Shown: positions 6,471-13,739, numbered from the stretch's first letter. The stretch is DNA of 15,182 nt from an uncultured Muribaculaceae bacterium (GCA_934590135.1 CAKTOT010000052.1:1-15182); one strand, 5' to 3'. Notes: generated from the letters alone by a model not told the origin. Numbers and translations are program-made.

Positions 6471-7874
6471 TCAGAAAGCGTTGGACTCGCCGTGTACGGC
6501 ATTAAGCACGGTGCGTGCTATAATCTTCATATCCAGGAAGAAATGCCAATGTTCGATGTACCACACATCGTACTCGACGCGTTTTTCCATCTTCCAGACC
6601 TCGTCGGTGAGGCCGCGATAGCCGTTGACCTGCGCCCAGCCGGTGATGCCGGGCTTGACCACATGGCGCACCATATACTTGTCTATCAATTGGGTATAGC
6701 TTTCGGTCTGCTTAAGCATGTGCGGGCGCGGACCTACGACTGACATATCGCCGAGAAAGACGTTGATAAACTGAGGCAGCTCGTCCAGCGATGTCTTACG
6801 CAAGAAATCGCCGACTTTGGTTTTGCGCGGGTCATCCTTGGTGGCTTGAGCTGTATCGGCGGCGGCATTGACGCGCATCGTGCGGAATTTCAAGCAATTG
6901 AACGTACGGCCACGGTATCCGGTACGTTTTTGCTTGAAGAACACCGGTCCGGGGGATGACAACTTGATGGCTATAGCTACCGGAATCAAAATGAGCGGGA
7001 AAAATATCAGGAATATTGACGAGAATATGATGTCAAACAGGCGTTTGATGCCTCGGTTGAGCGGGTTACTCAGAGGATTGCGCAGAAGGCTCAGGACATT
7101 CATGGCGCCGATGCTCTTGCTCTCGAAATGACGGCGCACGTAGCGCGAGATTTGCGGCACGTAGTAGAACGACACCACATTGTCATCCGCTATTTTGAGC
7201 ACACGGGACAGTGCCTGTGCTTTTTCTCCCGACCAAGCAAAATAAATCTCATCGACTCCATGTTCCTTGACATAGGAGTCAAGCACGTCCAACGAACCGA
7301 TATATGGTGCCGGAAGCTCGCCATCGGGTTTGTCATCGTCTATAAATCCCATGACATAGAAACCATATCCGGCATCGCTGTTCATTTCTTGATACAAGCG
7401 TTGAGCCGTCGAATTGGTACCCACTATGACCACGCGCACAAAATTGCGCCCTTGTTTGCGTAAGTGCTTGAGCATAAAGCGCGACATTGTCCACACCAAC
7501 GGCCAGGCCACTATCAGGATGCCGTAGAATTTGCCATACGAGGCCAACCCGAGGTTGCATCCGAACAGCTGCTGCAATGACAGAAAGGCAAGGCAATGCA
7601 GGCCGACGGCGCGAAAGGCACGCACTACAGTATGGTCCAGCAGGATAGTGCGACAATTGTCGTGCTTGACAAATTGCACTGCCAGCGGCAGCAAGTAGGC
7701 AATATTGCATAAAATCCATCCGCGGCAGATAACCTCGTCGTCAAGGTTGCCCATAGCTATAGTCAGCCAGTACAGCACATTGATCATCAGGATGTCCGTC
7801 ATATTGAACAATGCCGGAATCCATGCGCCGTACCTTTTTTCGGTTCTTTTTTCAATAAGTGATTTATCGGTCAT
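6471..7874 (-). CDS. polyprenyl-phosphate sugar-1-phosphate transferase (initiating exopolysaccharide glycosyltransferase)
   Basis: Encodes 467 residues with the WcaJ/CpsE architecture. Four N-terminal membrane segments (about residues 20-135) precede a nucleotide-binding-like middle domain beginning FVRVVIVGTNSTAQRL (about 145-240). A re-entrant membrane helix (about 280-303) then leads into the catalytic bacterial sugar-transferase domain. Its signature motifs are intact: SPGPVFFKQKRTGYRG, CLKFRTM, TSLDELPQFINVFLGDMSVVGPRP and KPGITGWAQVNGYRG. Such enzymes move a hexose-1-phosphate from its UDP form onto undecaprenyl phosphate in the inner membrane, the first step of capsule or exopolysaccharide repeat-unit assembly. 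The sugar cannot be read from the sequence. No other glycosyltransferase, wzx or wzy gene is in the window, so it is a solitary copy. A promoter candidate (TAGCCTTTG, 7923-7931, minus strand) has one base too many. Confidence 0.93.
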   Translation of the reverse strand: MTDKSLIEKRTEKRYGAWIPALFNMTDILMINVLYWLTIAMGNLDDEVICRGWILCNIAYLLPLAVQFVKHDNCRTILLDHTVVRAFRAVGLHCLAFLSLQQLFGCNLGLASYGKFYGILIVAWPLVWTMSRFMLKHLRKQGRNFVRVVIVGTNSTAQRLYQEMNSDAGYGFYVMGFIDDDKPDGELPAPYIGSLDVLDSYVKEHGVDEIYFAWSGEKAQALSRVLKIADDNVVSFYYVPQISRYVRRHFESKSIGAMNVLSLLRNPLSNPLNRGIKRLFDIIFSSIFLIFFPLILIPVAIAIKLSSPGPVFFKQKRTGYRGRTFNCLKFRTMRVNAAADTAQATKDDPRKTKVGDFLRKTSLDELPQFINVFLGDMSVVGPRPHMLKQTESYTQLIDKYMVRHVVKPGITGWAQVNGYRGLTDEVWKMEKRVEYDVWYIEHWHFFLDMKIIARTVLNAVHGESNAF

Positions 7875-8036
7875 ACGTGATAGGTACTGTCTTTTGACAC
7901 ATAGAATCCGTTGTCAGAATTGCAAAGGCTAAGTCTGCTCTTATGCATGTGGCGGGTTGATCGGTTGCTATTAATGTTTCGAAAGACAACGGACATATTA
8001 CAAGTCTTTTGTATCAGTCTTTAGAGTAATAAAGAT

Positions 8037-8077
8037 ATGCTTTCGGGCAGTACGGCAGGAGTACCGCCCGAAAGCAT
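8037..8077 (-). terminator. intrinsic terminator of the DUF349 gene
   Basis: A strong hairpin of 17 positions per arm: ATGCTTTCGGGC, one mismatch, GTAC, a seven-base loop, then the complement. On the minus strand it lies 11 nt after the DUF349 stop codon and is followed by ATCTTTATTACT, a loose U-rich tail. It separates that gene from the sugar-transferase promoter region. The rest of the 214-nt spacer (7875-8088) shows no gene. Confidence 0.8.
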
Positions 8078-8088
8078 TTAAGTCTACT

Positions 8089-10011
8089 TCACGAAAGCTT
8101 GTCGTCTACCAGCCGCATCCGCTGTTCGATGTCGGCTATCTCGGCTTCGAGGCGTCGCATCTTGCTCTCCATTTCGCGCACCAGCGAGTCGCCGCTCTTG
8201 CTCTTGGAGGACAGGAAGCCGAGGTTGTTGGCGTACGTACGCAGCTCTTGACGGCGTGCGTCCAAGGCGCGTGCCATACGCTCGCGTTCGCGGCCGAGGC
8301 GGTCTTTATCGCCGGCCATCTCGGAGATATTGCCGGCAAATTTTTCCATACGTTCGCGGCTGCCGCGCAGGTCAAACTGCTGACGTACTTCGTCTATGCG
8401 CTTGCGGAATGCGTCGTATACCGCATCTTTTTCCTTGAAAGGCACATGGCCGATGCTCTTCCATTGCTCTTGCAGATCGGAAATCAGCTTGCGTGCCTCG
8501 TCTTTGGGCGTCTCGGCCGTGATTTCGTCGAGGCGTTTGATGAGGTCGCGCTTGGCCTGGAGGTTGGCCAATTCGGTCTGACGTGTGCCCTTGGCTTGGG
8601 CTTTTTTGTTGGCGAAGAAGGTGTCGCAGGCTTTCTGGAAGCGTGCCCAGACGGTGTCGCTCTGCTTTTTGGGCACCGAGCCTATGGTCTTCCATTCTTT
8701 TTGCATTTCGACAAGCCGGTCGCCGGTCTTGCGCCATTCGGTGCTGGTGCTCAGGGCCTCGGCTTCTTCGGCCAAAGCGGTCTTACGTGCCAGATTGGCG
8801 GCCATTTCTTCCTTGATTTTGCGGAAGAATGCGGCCTTGGATTCGAAGAATTTGTCGCAAGTGGCGCGGAAGCGGTTGAACAAGGCGTTGTTGGACTTGC
8901 GCGAGGCATATCCCAATTTCTTCCATTCTTCCTGAGCCTCAAGTATCTGCTTGGTCATATCCTCCCATGCCGGGAAGGTTTTCAAGCCCTCGAAATCGAG
9001 GGCTTCGATACGCTCGCACAGAGCTGTCTTGCCGGCTTCGTTCTCGGCCTCACGGGCTTTGCGCTCTTCGAAGAATGCCTGGTAGCGTTTATTGACCACG
9101 GCACAGGCGTCCTTGAATTTGGCCCATATTTCGTCGCGAAGTTCTTTGGCTACGGGGCCTATTTCGCGCCATTTGTTATGAAGTTCCTGTACGCGTTTGA
9201 AGGCTACGATGATGTCCGATTCGTCGGCGAGGCCCTCGGCTTCTTTTATGAGCAATTCCTTGGATTCCAAGTTTTTCTTAAAGTCGTAGTCGCGTAATTC
9301 TTTGTTGATTTTCAGGTTGTCGCTATATCTTTCGCGAGCTTCCTGGAAACGCTTCCATACGGCTGTTTCTTCGGTCGGCGGCACATCGCCTATGGCGTTG
9401 AATGCGTCTTGCAATTCGCGATATGTCGGGAAGTTACGTCCCACATTGTCCGTATCGTCAGCCAGGGCATTGATTTTTTCGATAATATCGTTTTTTCGCT
9501 CGAGATTGGCCAAACGTAATGCTTCCTGTTGGGCTAAGTACTCGTTTTTCTTGACGCGTACGGCCTCGACAAGAGCCGCAATACGGCTTTCGGTATCGTC
9601 TTCTGCAGCAACGAAGTCCTCGGGGGCGTTACCCTCGGCGACCCATGCGGCACGGAGTTGTTCTATATGCTTGTTACGCAGCGTGGAAGCCTGTAGGCGC
9701 AGACGCGATACGGCATCGCGCGAAATTTCGGCTGCGGGTCCGTCGGCAAGTGCTTGCAGGGCATAAATAACGCCCTCGACGGTATCCGGCAAGGTGTGAC
9801 GCAGGTGTTCGGATTCGGGCGAAGCCGCATCTGCAGGCAGCGGTTCGTCCGGTAGAGAGGTTGTAGGGGCTCCTTGTTCGGCATCTACAGACGGCTCGGC
9901 GGCAGTCACTTGTGTCTCGGGCGCTGTCACATCTTTAATGCCTTCGGAGGCTGATAGGGGTTGGTCTTGGGCTTGGGAAGCCGCGCCAACGGGATCGTCA
10001 CACTTTTCCAT
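8089..10011 (-). CDS. DUF349 domain-containing repeat protein
   Basis: Encodes 640 residues, mostly charged alpha-helix, cytoplasmic, with no signal peptide. An acidic, low-complexity N-terminus (about 1-75) is followed by a helical segment and then five DUF349-type units, at about 172-230, 252-315, 328-392, 408-470 and 485-545. Each has the pattern of a helix ending W(K/R)xIG or WKKLG, then W/F-x-x-F. Clear examples are NKWREIGPVAKELRDEIWAKF, EEWKKLGYASRKSNNALFNRF, KEWKTIGSVPKKQSDTVWARF and EQWKSIGHVPFKEKDAVYDAF. A coiled-coil tail (about 550-640) rich in R, E and K ends the protein. The molecular role of DUF349 proteins is not settled; I assign none. It is monocistronic, with its own terminator. 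Confidence 0.9.
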   Translation of the reverse strand: MEKCDDPVGAASQAQDQPLSASEGIKDVTAPETQVTAAEPSVDAEQGAPTTSLPDEPLPADAASPESEHLRHTLPDTVEGVIYALQALADGPAAEISRDAVSRLRLQASTLRNKHIEQLRAAWVAEGNAPEDFVAAEDDTESRIAALVEAVRVKKNEYLAQQEALRLANLERKNDIIEKINALADDTDNVGRNFPTYRELQDAFNAIGDVPPTEETAVWKRFQEARERYSDNLKINKELRDYDFKKNLESKELLIKEAEGLADESDIIVAFKRVQELHNKWREIGPVAKELRDEIWAKFKDACAVVNKRYQAFFEERKAREAENEAGKTALCERIEALDFEGLKTFPAWEDMTKQILEAQEEWKKLGYASRKSNNALFNRFRATCDKFFESKAAFFRKIKEEMAANLARKTALAEEAEALSTSTEWRKTGDRLVEMQKEWKTIGSVPKKQSDTVWARFQKACDTFFANKKAQAKGTRQTELANLQAKRDLIKRLDEITAETPKDEARKLISDLQEQWKSIGHVPFKEKDAVYDAFRKRIDEVRQQFDLRGSRERMEKFAGNISEMAGDKDRLGRERERMARALDARRQELRTYANNLGFLSSKSKSGDSLVREMESKMRRLEAEIADIEQRMRLVDDKLS

Positions 10012-10112
10012 ATATTACAATTTAAGTTTTTAGGGGCAGATTTGACCCGTGCCCCAAATGAGGTTGTGGTTAGTAAATCATACGCGCCAAGCCCGCGGGC
10101 TTTTGCGCACCC

Positions 10113-10120
10113 CAAAATTA
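10113..10120 (-). promoter_or_regulatory. possible -7 element of the DUF349 gene
   Basis: On the minus strand this reads TAATTTTG, a TAnnTTTG match and identical to the box upstream of the ompA-like gene. It lies about 100 nt before the ATG at 10011. No matching -33 element is seen at the usual distance, so support is modest. Confidence 0.3.
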
Positions 10121-10537
10121 ACAATTTTTTTTCTAACACCGGCTACTTTGAGCAAAAAAAACGGCATTTTGAATGTCGTATGACGCACGGCAAACGTCAA
10201 TGACCGGCCGCGCCTTTTTTTTTTGAGGAATTCTTTGTCCCACGGGGACTTTTGGAAATTTTAGGCGCCGTGGTTTTGTGGCCTTTTGCGCACTTCCGGC
10301 ATTTTTCGACCTTACGGGCTTTCGGCGTCTAAGGGTTTTACGCATATTCGCGATTCGAAGAATGCTGCCGGCGATATTTCGCCGTAGGCCGAAACCGACG
10401 CCGCGGCGATTACCGCCTTATTGTTTTCATACCAAAAACTATTTACGCCTGCTGCGCGAGCGCGGCCGAGCGTCAGCGAGGCAAAAAACTTCTCTCTATA
10501 CTCTCTCTTGAAATATAATATTTATTATATTATTTCT

Positions 10538-10608
10538 TTCTTATATTGTTGTTAGTTGTTTGTTAAGAGCTTGTTAGAGCCTTGTTGGAACCCTGTTGAC
10601 GGCTTGTT
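10538..10608. repeat. degenerate 11-bp tandem repeat with TTGTT core
   Basis: TTGTT begins at 10549, 10560, 10571, 10582 and 10604. One-mismatch versions begin at 10538 (TTCTT) and 10593 (CTGTT). All seven are exactly 11 bp apart. The six bases between cores vary (for example AGAGCC, GGAACC, GACGGC, TTTCGG), so this is a phased motif rather than a recent perfect duplication. An 11-bp step is about one helical turn, placing every core on the same DNA face. Confidence 0.65.
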
Positions 10609-10789
10609 GTTTCGGAGTTTGGACGGGATGTCGGTTGTCTTGCTAATGTTCTTTCTCATCGGTATTTACGTGTGTTATTTCGAGTGTTGGGTATTTGTTG
10701 TTTTTCGGCTGTGGCTGCGCTTGATTTTTCGCTTGAATTCAGTCGTAGAATTATGCAGAAATCGGCAACTCGGAACATCCTGACTGGTT

Positions 10790-10827
10790 AAAAAAACGCG
10801 AATGACACCATCCTGAGATGACGTCAT
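10790..10827 (-). terminator. probable terminator of the ompA-like gene
   Basis: On the minus strand ATGACGTCATC, a TCAG loop and GATGGTGTCAT form an 11-bp stem. It contains two G-U pairs, which pair only in minus-strand RNA. After TCGCG comes a run of seven U (10790-10796). It lies about 75 nt past the stop of the ompA-like gene. The five bases between stem and U-run are more than usual. Confidence 0.5.
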
Positions 10828-10838
10828 CCGCTGTACGT

Positions 10839-10877
10839 CCTTTAACCGAGGAGTCTGCATGCAGACATCGGCTAAGG
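10839..10877 (-). other. long stem-loop with 14-bp palindrome behind the ompA-like gene
   Basis: The perfect palindrome GTCTGCATGCAGAC (10853-10866) is flanked by outer pairing arms (CCTTTAACCGA at 10839-10849, TCGGCTAAGG at 10868-10877, with one bulge and a G-U on the minus strand). It stands between the ompA-like stop codon (10901) and the U-run terminator. It could stabilise the 3' end of that mRNA, which for this family is usually abundant. Confidence 0.5.
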
Positions 10878-10900
10878 AGCGGCTCAGATCCGAGGATGTA

Positions 10901-11605
10901 TCACTTGAGCGTGCCGGCTTCGGCTTGCTGTATCATTTCCTGACCGGCGGTGATGTAGATTTCGACACGGCGGTTCATAGCGCGACCTTCGGGAGTGTCG
11001 TTTGAAGCTACATAGTTCTGCATGGGCAGACCCTGCGCTGTCAGACGATTAGCATCTACGCCACTATTGATAAGGTAGTTACGAACTGTATTAGCACGCT
11101 GGCCCGAGAGCTTCTGATTGACTTCGAAGCTGCCTGTATTGTCGGTAAATCCGTAGATTTGGACATTGGTGCCGGGGTTATTGTTGAGGTTGGAAGCGAA
11201 ACCGGTGAGGTCGTTCTTGGCCTGAGCATTGAGCGCATACTTGCCGGTCTGAAAGAGGATACCGCCGTCAAAGGTCACTTTGATTGCTTGCAGTCCGTTT
11301 TGGTCGGTAGTCTGCTCCACCTTTGCCTGATCAGCTAATTGCTGCTCAAGCTCCTTCTGCTGCTTGTCCATCTTATTGCCGATAAGCGCGCCTGCTCCAG
11401 CGCCGACGGCTGCTCCTATGGCACTGCCGATGCCGGCGCCTTTACCACCGCCGATGAGTGCTCCGATGCCGGCACCTACGGCTGCGCCGCCGCCACCGCC
11501 TATCAGTGCACCCTTCCCCGTATTGGTCATAGAGTTACACGCTGTTTCTCCCACAAGCAATGCACCTGCCAAGGCTGCAATGCCCAAATACCGTAATGCT
11601 TTCAT
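10901..11605 (-). CDS. OmpA-family protein with glycine-zipper N-terminal domain
   Basis: Encodes 234 residues. An export signal (1-22) ends at Cys23 (GETACNSM), then a glycine-zipper membrane-associating segment (about 31-76, repeated GxxxG: GALIGGGGGAAVGAGIGALIG). A short coiled coil (KQQKELEQQLADQAK) leads to a C-terminal OmpA-like peptidoglycan-binding domain (about 105-220). The two diaminopimelate-contacting residues are present: Asp155 in YGFTDNTG and Arg170 in NQKLSGQRANTV, 15 residues apart as in E. coli OmpA. It should tether the outer membrane to peptidoglycan. Close Bacteroidota relatives have a normal lipobox; here the -3 position is Glu, so lipidation is uncertain. The tail after RRVEIYI is short. 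Confidence 0.92.
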   Translation of the reverse strand: MKALRYLGIAALAGALLVGETACNSMTNTGKGALIGGGGGAAVGAGIGALIGGGKGAGIGSAIGAAVGAGAGALIGNKMDKQQKELEQQLADQAKVEQTTDQNGLQAIKVTFDGGILFQTGKYALNAQAKNDLTGFASNLNNNPGTNVQIYGFTDNTGSFEVNQKLSGQRANTVRNYLINSGVDANRLTAQGLPMQNYVASNDTPEGRAMNRRVEIYITAGQEMIQQAEAGTLK

Positions 11606-11655
11606 AATAAATCGCTTAGTTATATTGGTTAAATCTATATATTCCGGTTATATCA

Positions 11656-11695
11656 TTGTATTCGAGCGAAGCATCGCCGAAATACACGAATACAA
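11656..11695. repeat. 9-bp inverted repeat overlapping the ompA-like promoter
   Basis: TTGTATTCG (11656-11664) and its exact complement CGAATACAA (11687-11695) are separated by 22 nt, with centres 31 bp apart (about three helical turns). The right arm overlaps the minus-strand -7 box (11693-11700) and the left arm lies in the early transcribed region. The geometry suits a dimeric regulator or a 5'-end stem in the mRNA. Confidence 0.5.
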
Positions 11696-11700
11696 AATTA
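11693..11700 (-). promoter_or_regulatory. -7 element of the ompA-like gene
   Basis: On the minus strand this reads TAATTTTG (TAnnTTTG), about 90 nt upstream of the ATG. No TTTG is found at the -33 distance. An activator may compensate, which fits the inverted repeat here. Confidence 0.45.
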
Positions 11701-11744
11701 GCGTTTTTTCGGCAATACACAGCGCTACCCTCAGGAATATTTGC

Positions 11745-11753
11745 TAAATTTGC
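11745..11753 (+). promoter_or_regulatory. -7 element of the DMT transporter gene
   Basis: TAAATTTGC is an exact TAnnTTTGC match 88 nt before the ATG at 11841, predicting a leader of about 80 nt. The -33 position has no TTTG. Confidence 0.5.
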
Positions 11754-11840
11754 ACTGTATAACGATCGGGATGACGGCAACCGACAGCCGGCCGATTAAG
11801 CCGAAACCCTATAACAGAAACACCCAAAGACCTCTAAGAC

Positions 11841-12785
11841 ATGACACTAAAAACTGACAATGCACCTTCCGGACGAGCCTCGCACAGCCCCGCCTTATGG
11901 CTGGTACATATCGCCGCACTCATATTCGTACTGATGTGGGGAGTGTCTTTCGTGTCTACCAAGGTCCTCATAGACAAGGACGGACCCGGCATGGGTCCCG
12001 TGGAAGTATACGTCTACCGTTTCGCCATTGCCTACCTGATGATTTTGCTCATCAGCCATAAACGCTTCCGCTCGTACTCGTGGCGCGACGAATGGCGCTT
12101 TCTGCTCTGCGGCCTCAGCGCCGGCTCGATATACTTCATCGCCGAGAATACGGCTCTGAAATACACCTTCGCCACCAATGTCTCGCTGCTGACCTCGCTG
12201 TCGCCGCTTATCACGATATTCCTACTGGCTTTTATCTACAAGACCGAGAAACCGGGCCGAGGCATGGTACTGGGCAGCTTCGTGGCATTCATAGGCGCCG
12301 CCTGCGTCATCTTCAATTCATCGGCCAATGTCGGCTTCAATCCCCTGGGCGATATGCTCAGCCTCGCCGCCGCATTCTCCTGGGCCGTATACAGCATCAT
12401 CCTTCGTGGCCTCAGCGCCAACTACGATGTATGGTATATCACACGCAAGACATTCTTCTACGGCGTGGTCACCGCCCTGCCCTTCCTGGCCATAGAGCCG
12501 CAACTACACAATCCACTGACGCTGCTGACAGACACCACCGTACTTACCAACCTGCTATTCCTTAGCGTAGGATGCTCGGCCGTAGCCTACCTGCTGTGGT
12601 CGCTGTGCGTACGCCACCTCGGGGCCGTCACCGCCAACAATTACATGTATCTCCAAGCCGTAGTCACCATGGTGGCATCGTATTTCATCATCAATGAGCC
12701 CATAACCGCCATCGGCATCATCGGATGCGCACTGGTCATCGGCGGCCTTTGGATAGGCGAGAAACTCAACCGCCGCCCCAACTAA
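11841..12785 (+). CDS. DMT-superfamily (EamA/RhaT-like) transporter
   Basis: Encodes 314 residues with ten predicted membrane helices arranged as two EamA halves (about 17-155 and 167-306), the standard length and layout of drug/metabolite transporters in the inner membrane. Recognisable features are the first helix ending in ALIFVLMWGVSFVSTK, the FIAENTALKYTFATNVSLLTSLSPLITIFLLA segment with the typical small-residue-rich helix, and the matching second-half GAVTANNYMYLQAVVTMVASYFIINEPIT. The C-terminus is basic (GEKLNRRPN). Family members export amino acids, purines or other metabolites; the substrate cannot be told. It is transcribed divergently from the ompA-like gene and stands alone. Confidence 0.93.
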   Translation: MTLKTDNAPSGRASHSPALWLVHIAALIFVLMWGVSFVSTKVLIDKDGPGMGPVEVYVYRFAIAYLMILLISHKRFRSYSWRDEWRFLLCGLSAGSIYFIAENTALKYTFATNVSLLTSLSPLITIFLLAFIYKTEKPGRGMVLGSFVAFIGAACVIFNSSANVGFNPLGDMLSLAAAFSWAVYSIILRGLSANYDVWYITRKTFFYGVVTALPFLAIEPQLHNPLTLLTDTTVLTNLLFLSVGCSAVAYLLWSLCVRHLGAVTANNYMYLQAVVTMVASYFIINEPITAIGIIGCALVIGGLWIGEKLNRRPN

Positions 12786-12800
12786 CCCCGTCCCCGACTC

Positions 12801-12858
12801 ATACGCTGCGGCGCCACAGGCTATTATCTTCACATCTGCCTATGGCGCCGCAACGCAT
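12801..12858 (-). other. 21-bp stem-loop between convergent genes
   Basis: The arms 12801-12821 and 12838-12858 (core TGCGGCGCCA / TGGCGCCGCA) pair over 21 positions around a 16-nt loop. The three non-Watson-Crick positions are all G-U pairs in minus-strand RNA but A-C mismatches in plus-strand RNA, so the structure appears to be kept for the minus-strand transcript. That means the 3' end of the AlkD-like gene. No U-run follows, so it is more likely an RNA 3'-end structure or a Rho-assisted stop than a classical terminator. Confidence 0.6.
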
Positions 12859-12914
12859 CTTCTCGGACGGTGTCTATCCTTTATGAGGCTCAACGCTCGC
12901 GCCCGTAGTCACCA

Positions 12915-13487
12915 TCACTGCTCGGGATTGAGCACAAAACGCGCTTCCTCGGCCAGCATGGACGCCACATGCCGCGTAAGCGGACAATCTCGTCGCGCCT
13001 CGGCCAAGGCCACGCGCAGACCCATAGCGGCATCCTTGTACACCAGATTAAACGCCAAACGTACCGCCGCATAGCGCGGCAGGTCGGCATCCTCGCGCAC
13101 GCTCAATTCGTTCACCAGCTCCGCCGCCCACGACTGATGCCTCAGCTGACGATGACACAGAATGTCCACATCCTCGGTGCTGAGGCATTGATCCAACCAC
13201 CGACGCGCGCGTTCCATAGTCATATCCTCGCGAGGACAAATCATAGGCGCCAACAGGCGGCTCTCGCGAGTACTGTCATTGTCCCACAACATCTGCGCCA
13301 ATGTCGCCGTATGCGGTGTCACGGACGCCACCTCGTCCAACTGCGGCAGCGTCAGCCCGAATATTATTCGATACGGGCAGCCGCCGCGACGCAAAGCCTC
13401 GGCCACCACGCCGTTGCGCAGCGCAAACATACGCCGCTTCACATTCTGCATATCGCCAAATTCGGGATCGTTCTTATCAAAAATCAT
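12915..13487 (-). CDS. AlkD-like DNA alkylation repair (HEAT-like) protein
   Basis: Encodes 190 residues. The pattern GLTLPQLDEVASVTP, then LAQMLWDNDSTRESRLLAPMICP, then ERARRWLDQCLSTEDVDILCHRQL matches the first half of the DNA alkylation repair family (PF08713). These are HEAT-like helical-repeat glycosylases that remove 3- and 7-alkylpurines. Compared with usual lengths (about 220-240 residues) it is a little short. It has a basic segment near the N-terminus (QNVKRRMFALRNG) that could touch DNA. Whether the catalytic Trp/Asp set of Bacillus cereus AlkD is kept cannot be decided without an alignment, so it may be a non-catalytic relative. ATG at 13487 is used; in-frame ATGs at codons 13 and 20 are alternatives. 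It stands alone between two structured spacers. Confidence 0.75.
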   Translation of the reverse strand: MIFDKNDPEFGDMQNVKRRMFALRNGVVAEALRRGGCPYRIIFGLTLPQLDEVASVTPHTATLAQMLWDNDSTRESRLLAPMICPREDMTMERARRWLDQCLSTEDVDILCHRQLRHQSWAAELVNELSVREDADLPRYAAVRLAFNLVYKDAAMGLRVALAEARRDCPLTRHVASMLAEEARFVLNPEQ

Positions 13488-13614
13488 ACTTATCGTATTA
13501 ATACATAATCGGATACTAATTGCTCGCTATTGGGCGCCGCAACGCCGTGCCGTCCAAAGACAGCCCTATATAAACATCGGCATACACGCCCTTGAGCGCA
13601 CGATTTTTCCGCCC

Positions 13615-13647
13615 GCAAATTTACCACAAAAATTTTTTTCGGTGAAA
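13615..13647 (-). promoter_or_regulatory. possible promoter of the AlkD-like gene
   Basis: On the minus strand the -7 box reads TAAATTTGC (13615-13623). A TTTC at 13644-13647 lies exactly 20 nt further upstream, one base from the TTTG consensus. It would give a leader of about 120 nt and is back-to-back with the tRNA promoter. Confidence 0.4.
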
Positions 13648-13666
13648 TTTGGCCAAAAATTTGGCC
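13645..13666. repeat. direct repeat AAATTTGGCC over the tRNA-Lys promoter
   Basis: AAATTTGGCC occurs at 13645-13654 and 13657-13666, 12 bp apart, and creates the palindrome TTTGGCCAAA between the copies. The second copy contains the TTTG -33 element of the tRNA promoter; the first overlaps the -33 region of the opposite promoter. It is a candidate binding site for a regulator of one or both genes. Confidence 0.55.
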
Positions 13667-13692
13667 GTTCCAAAAAAACATCGTACCTTTGC
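13660..13692 (+). promoter_or_regulatory. promoter of tRNA-Lys
   Basis: TTTG (13660-13663), a 20-nt spacer and TACCTTTGC (13684-13692) form a complete Bacteroidota vegetative promoter. Transcription should start near 13699, about 40 nt before the tRNA. It is the best promoter match in the window. Confidence 0.75.
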
Positions 13693-13739
13693 AACGCTTT
13701 TGAGGGACAACATCGCCCGCGGCGATGCCTCCATAGCGA

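Larger units (their letters stand above)
10012..10789. other. long intergenic region without a convincing gene
   Basis: About 780 nt between the DUF349 gene and the stem-loops behind the ompA-like gene. The part to about 10480 is a mixture of A/T-runs (A8 at 10154-10161, T10 at 10215-10224) and GC-rich patches. The part from about 10500 is T-rich on the plus strand. It holds an AT-only inverted repeat AATATAATA-TT-TATTATATT (10512-10531) and the 11-bp periodic block (10538-10608). A frame at 10628-10783 would give a 51-residue hydrophobic peptide (MSVVLLMFFLIGIYVCY...), but without promoter or ribosome-site support. T-rich DNA readily gives such frames. No tRNA or known structured RNA is recognised. 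Confidence 0.5.

Noticed and set aside
5811..6743. A 310-codon open frame on the plus strand
   Set aside because: It lies antisense to the exported protein and to the end of the sugar transferase, both better supported, and crosses the 12-bp repeat region; its translation shows no domain.
8248..9297. A 349-codon plus-strand open frame rich in Phe and Gly
   Set aside because: It is exactly antisense to the DUF349 repeats; the composition is the mirror of the Glu/Lys-rich real protein.
10133..10511. Basic or Arg/Pro-rich short frames on both strands of the long spacer
   Set aside because: Low-complexity translations without start-site support; they overlap each other and poly-A/T runs.
10500..10610. 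Replication origin, given AT-richness and periodic repeats
   Set aside because: No DnaA-box-like TTATNCACA motifs were found, and no origin-linked genes such as dnaA or dnaN are near.
10628..10783. Possible 51-residue small membrane protein
   Set aside because: Hydrophobic reading frames arise easily from T-rich DNA; no promoter, ribosome site or known family supports it.
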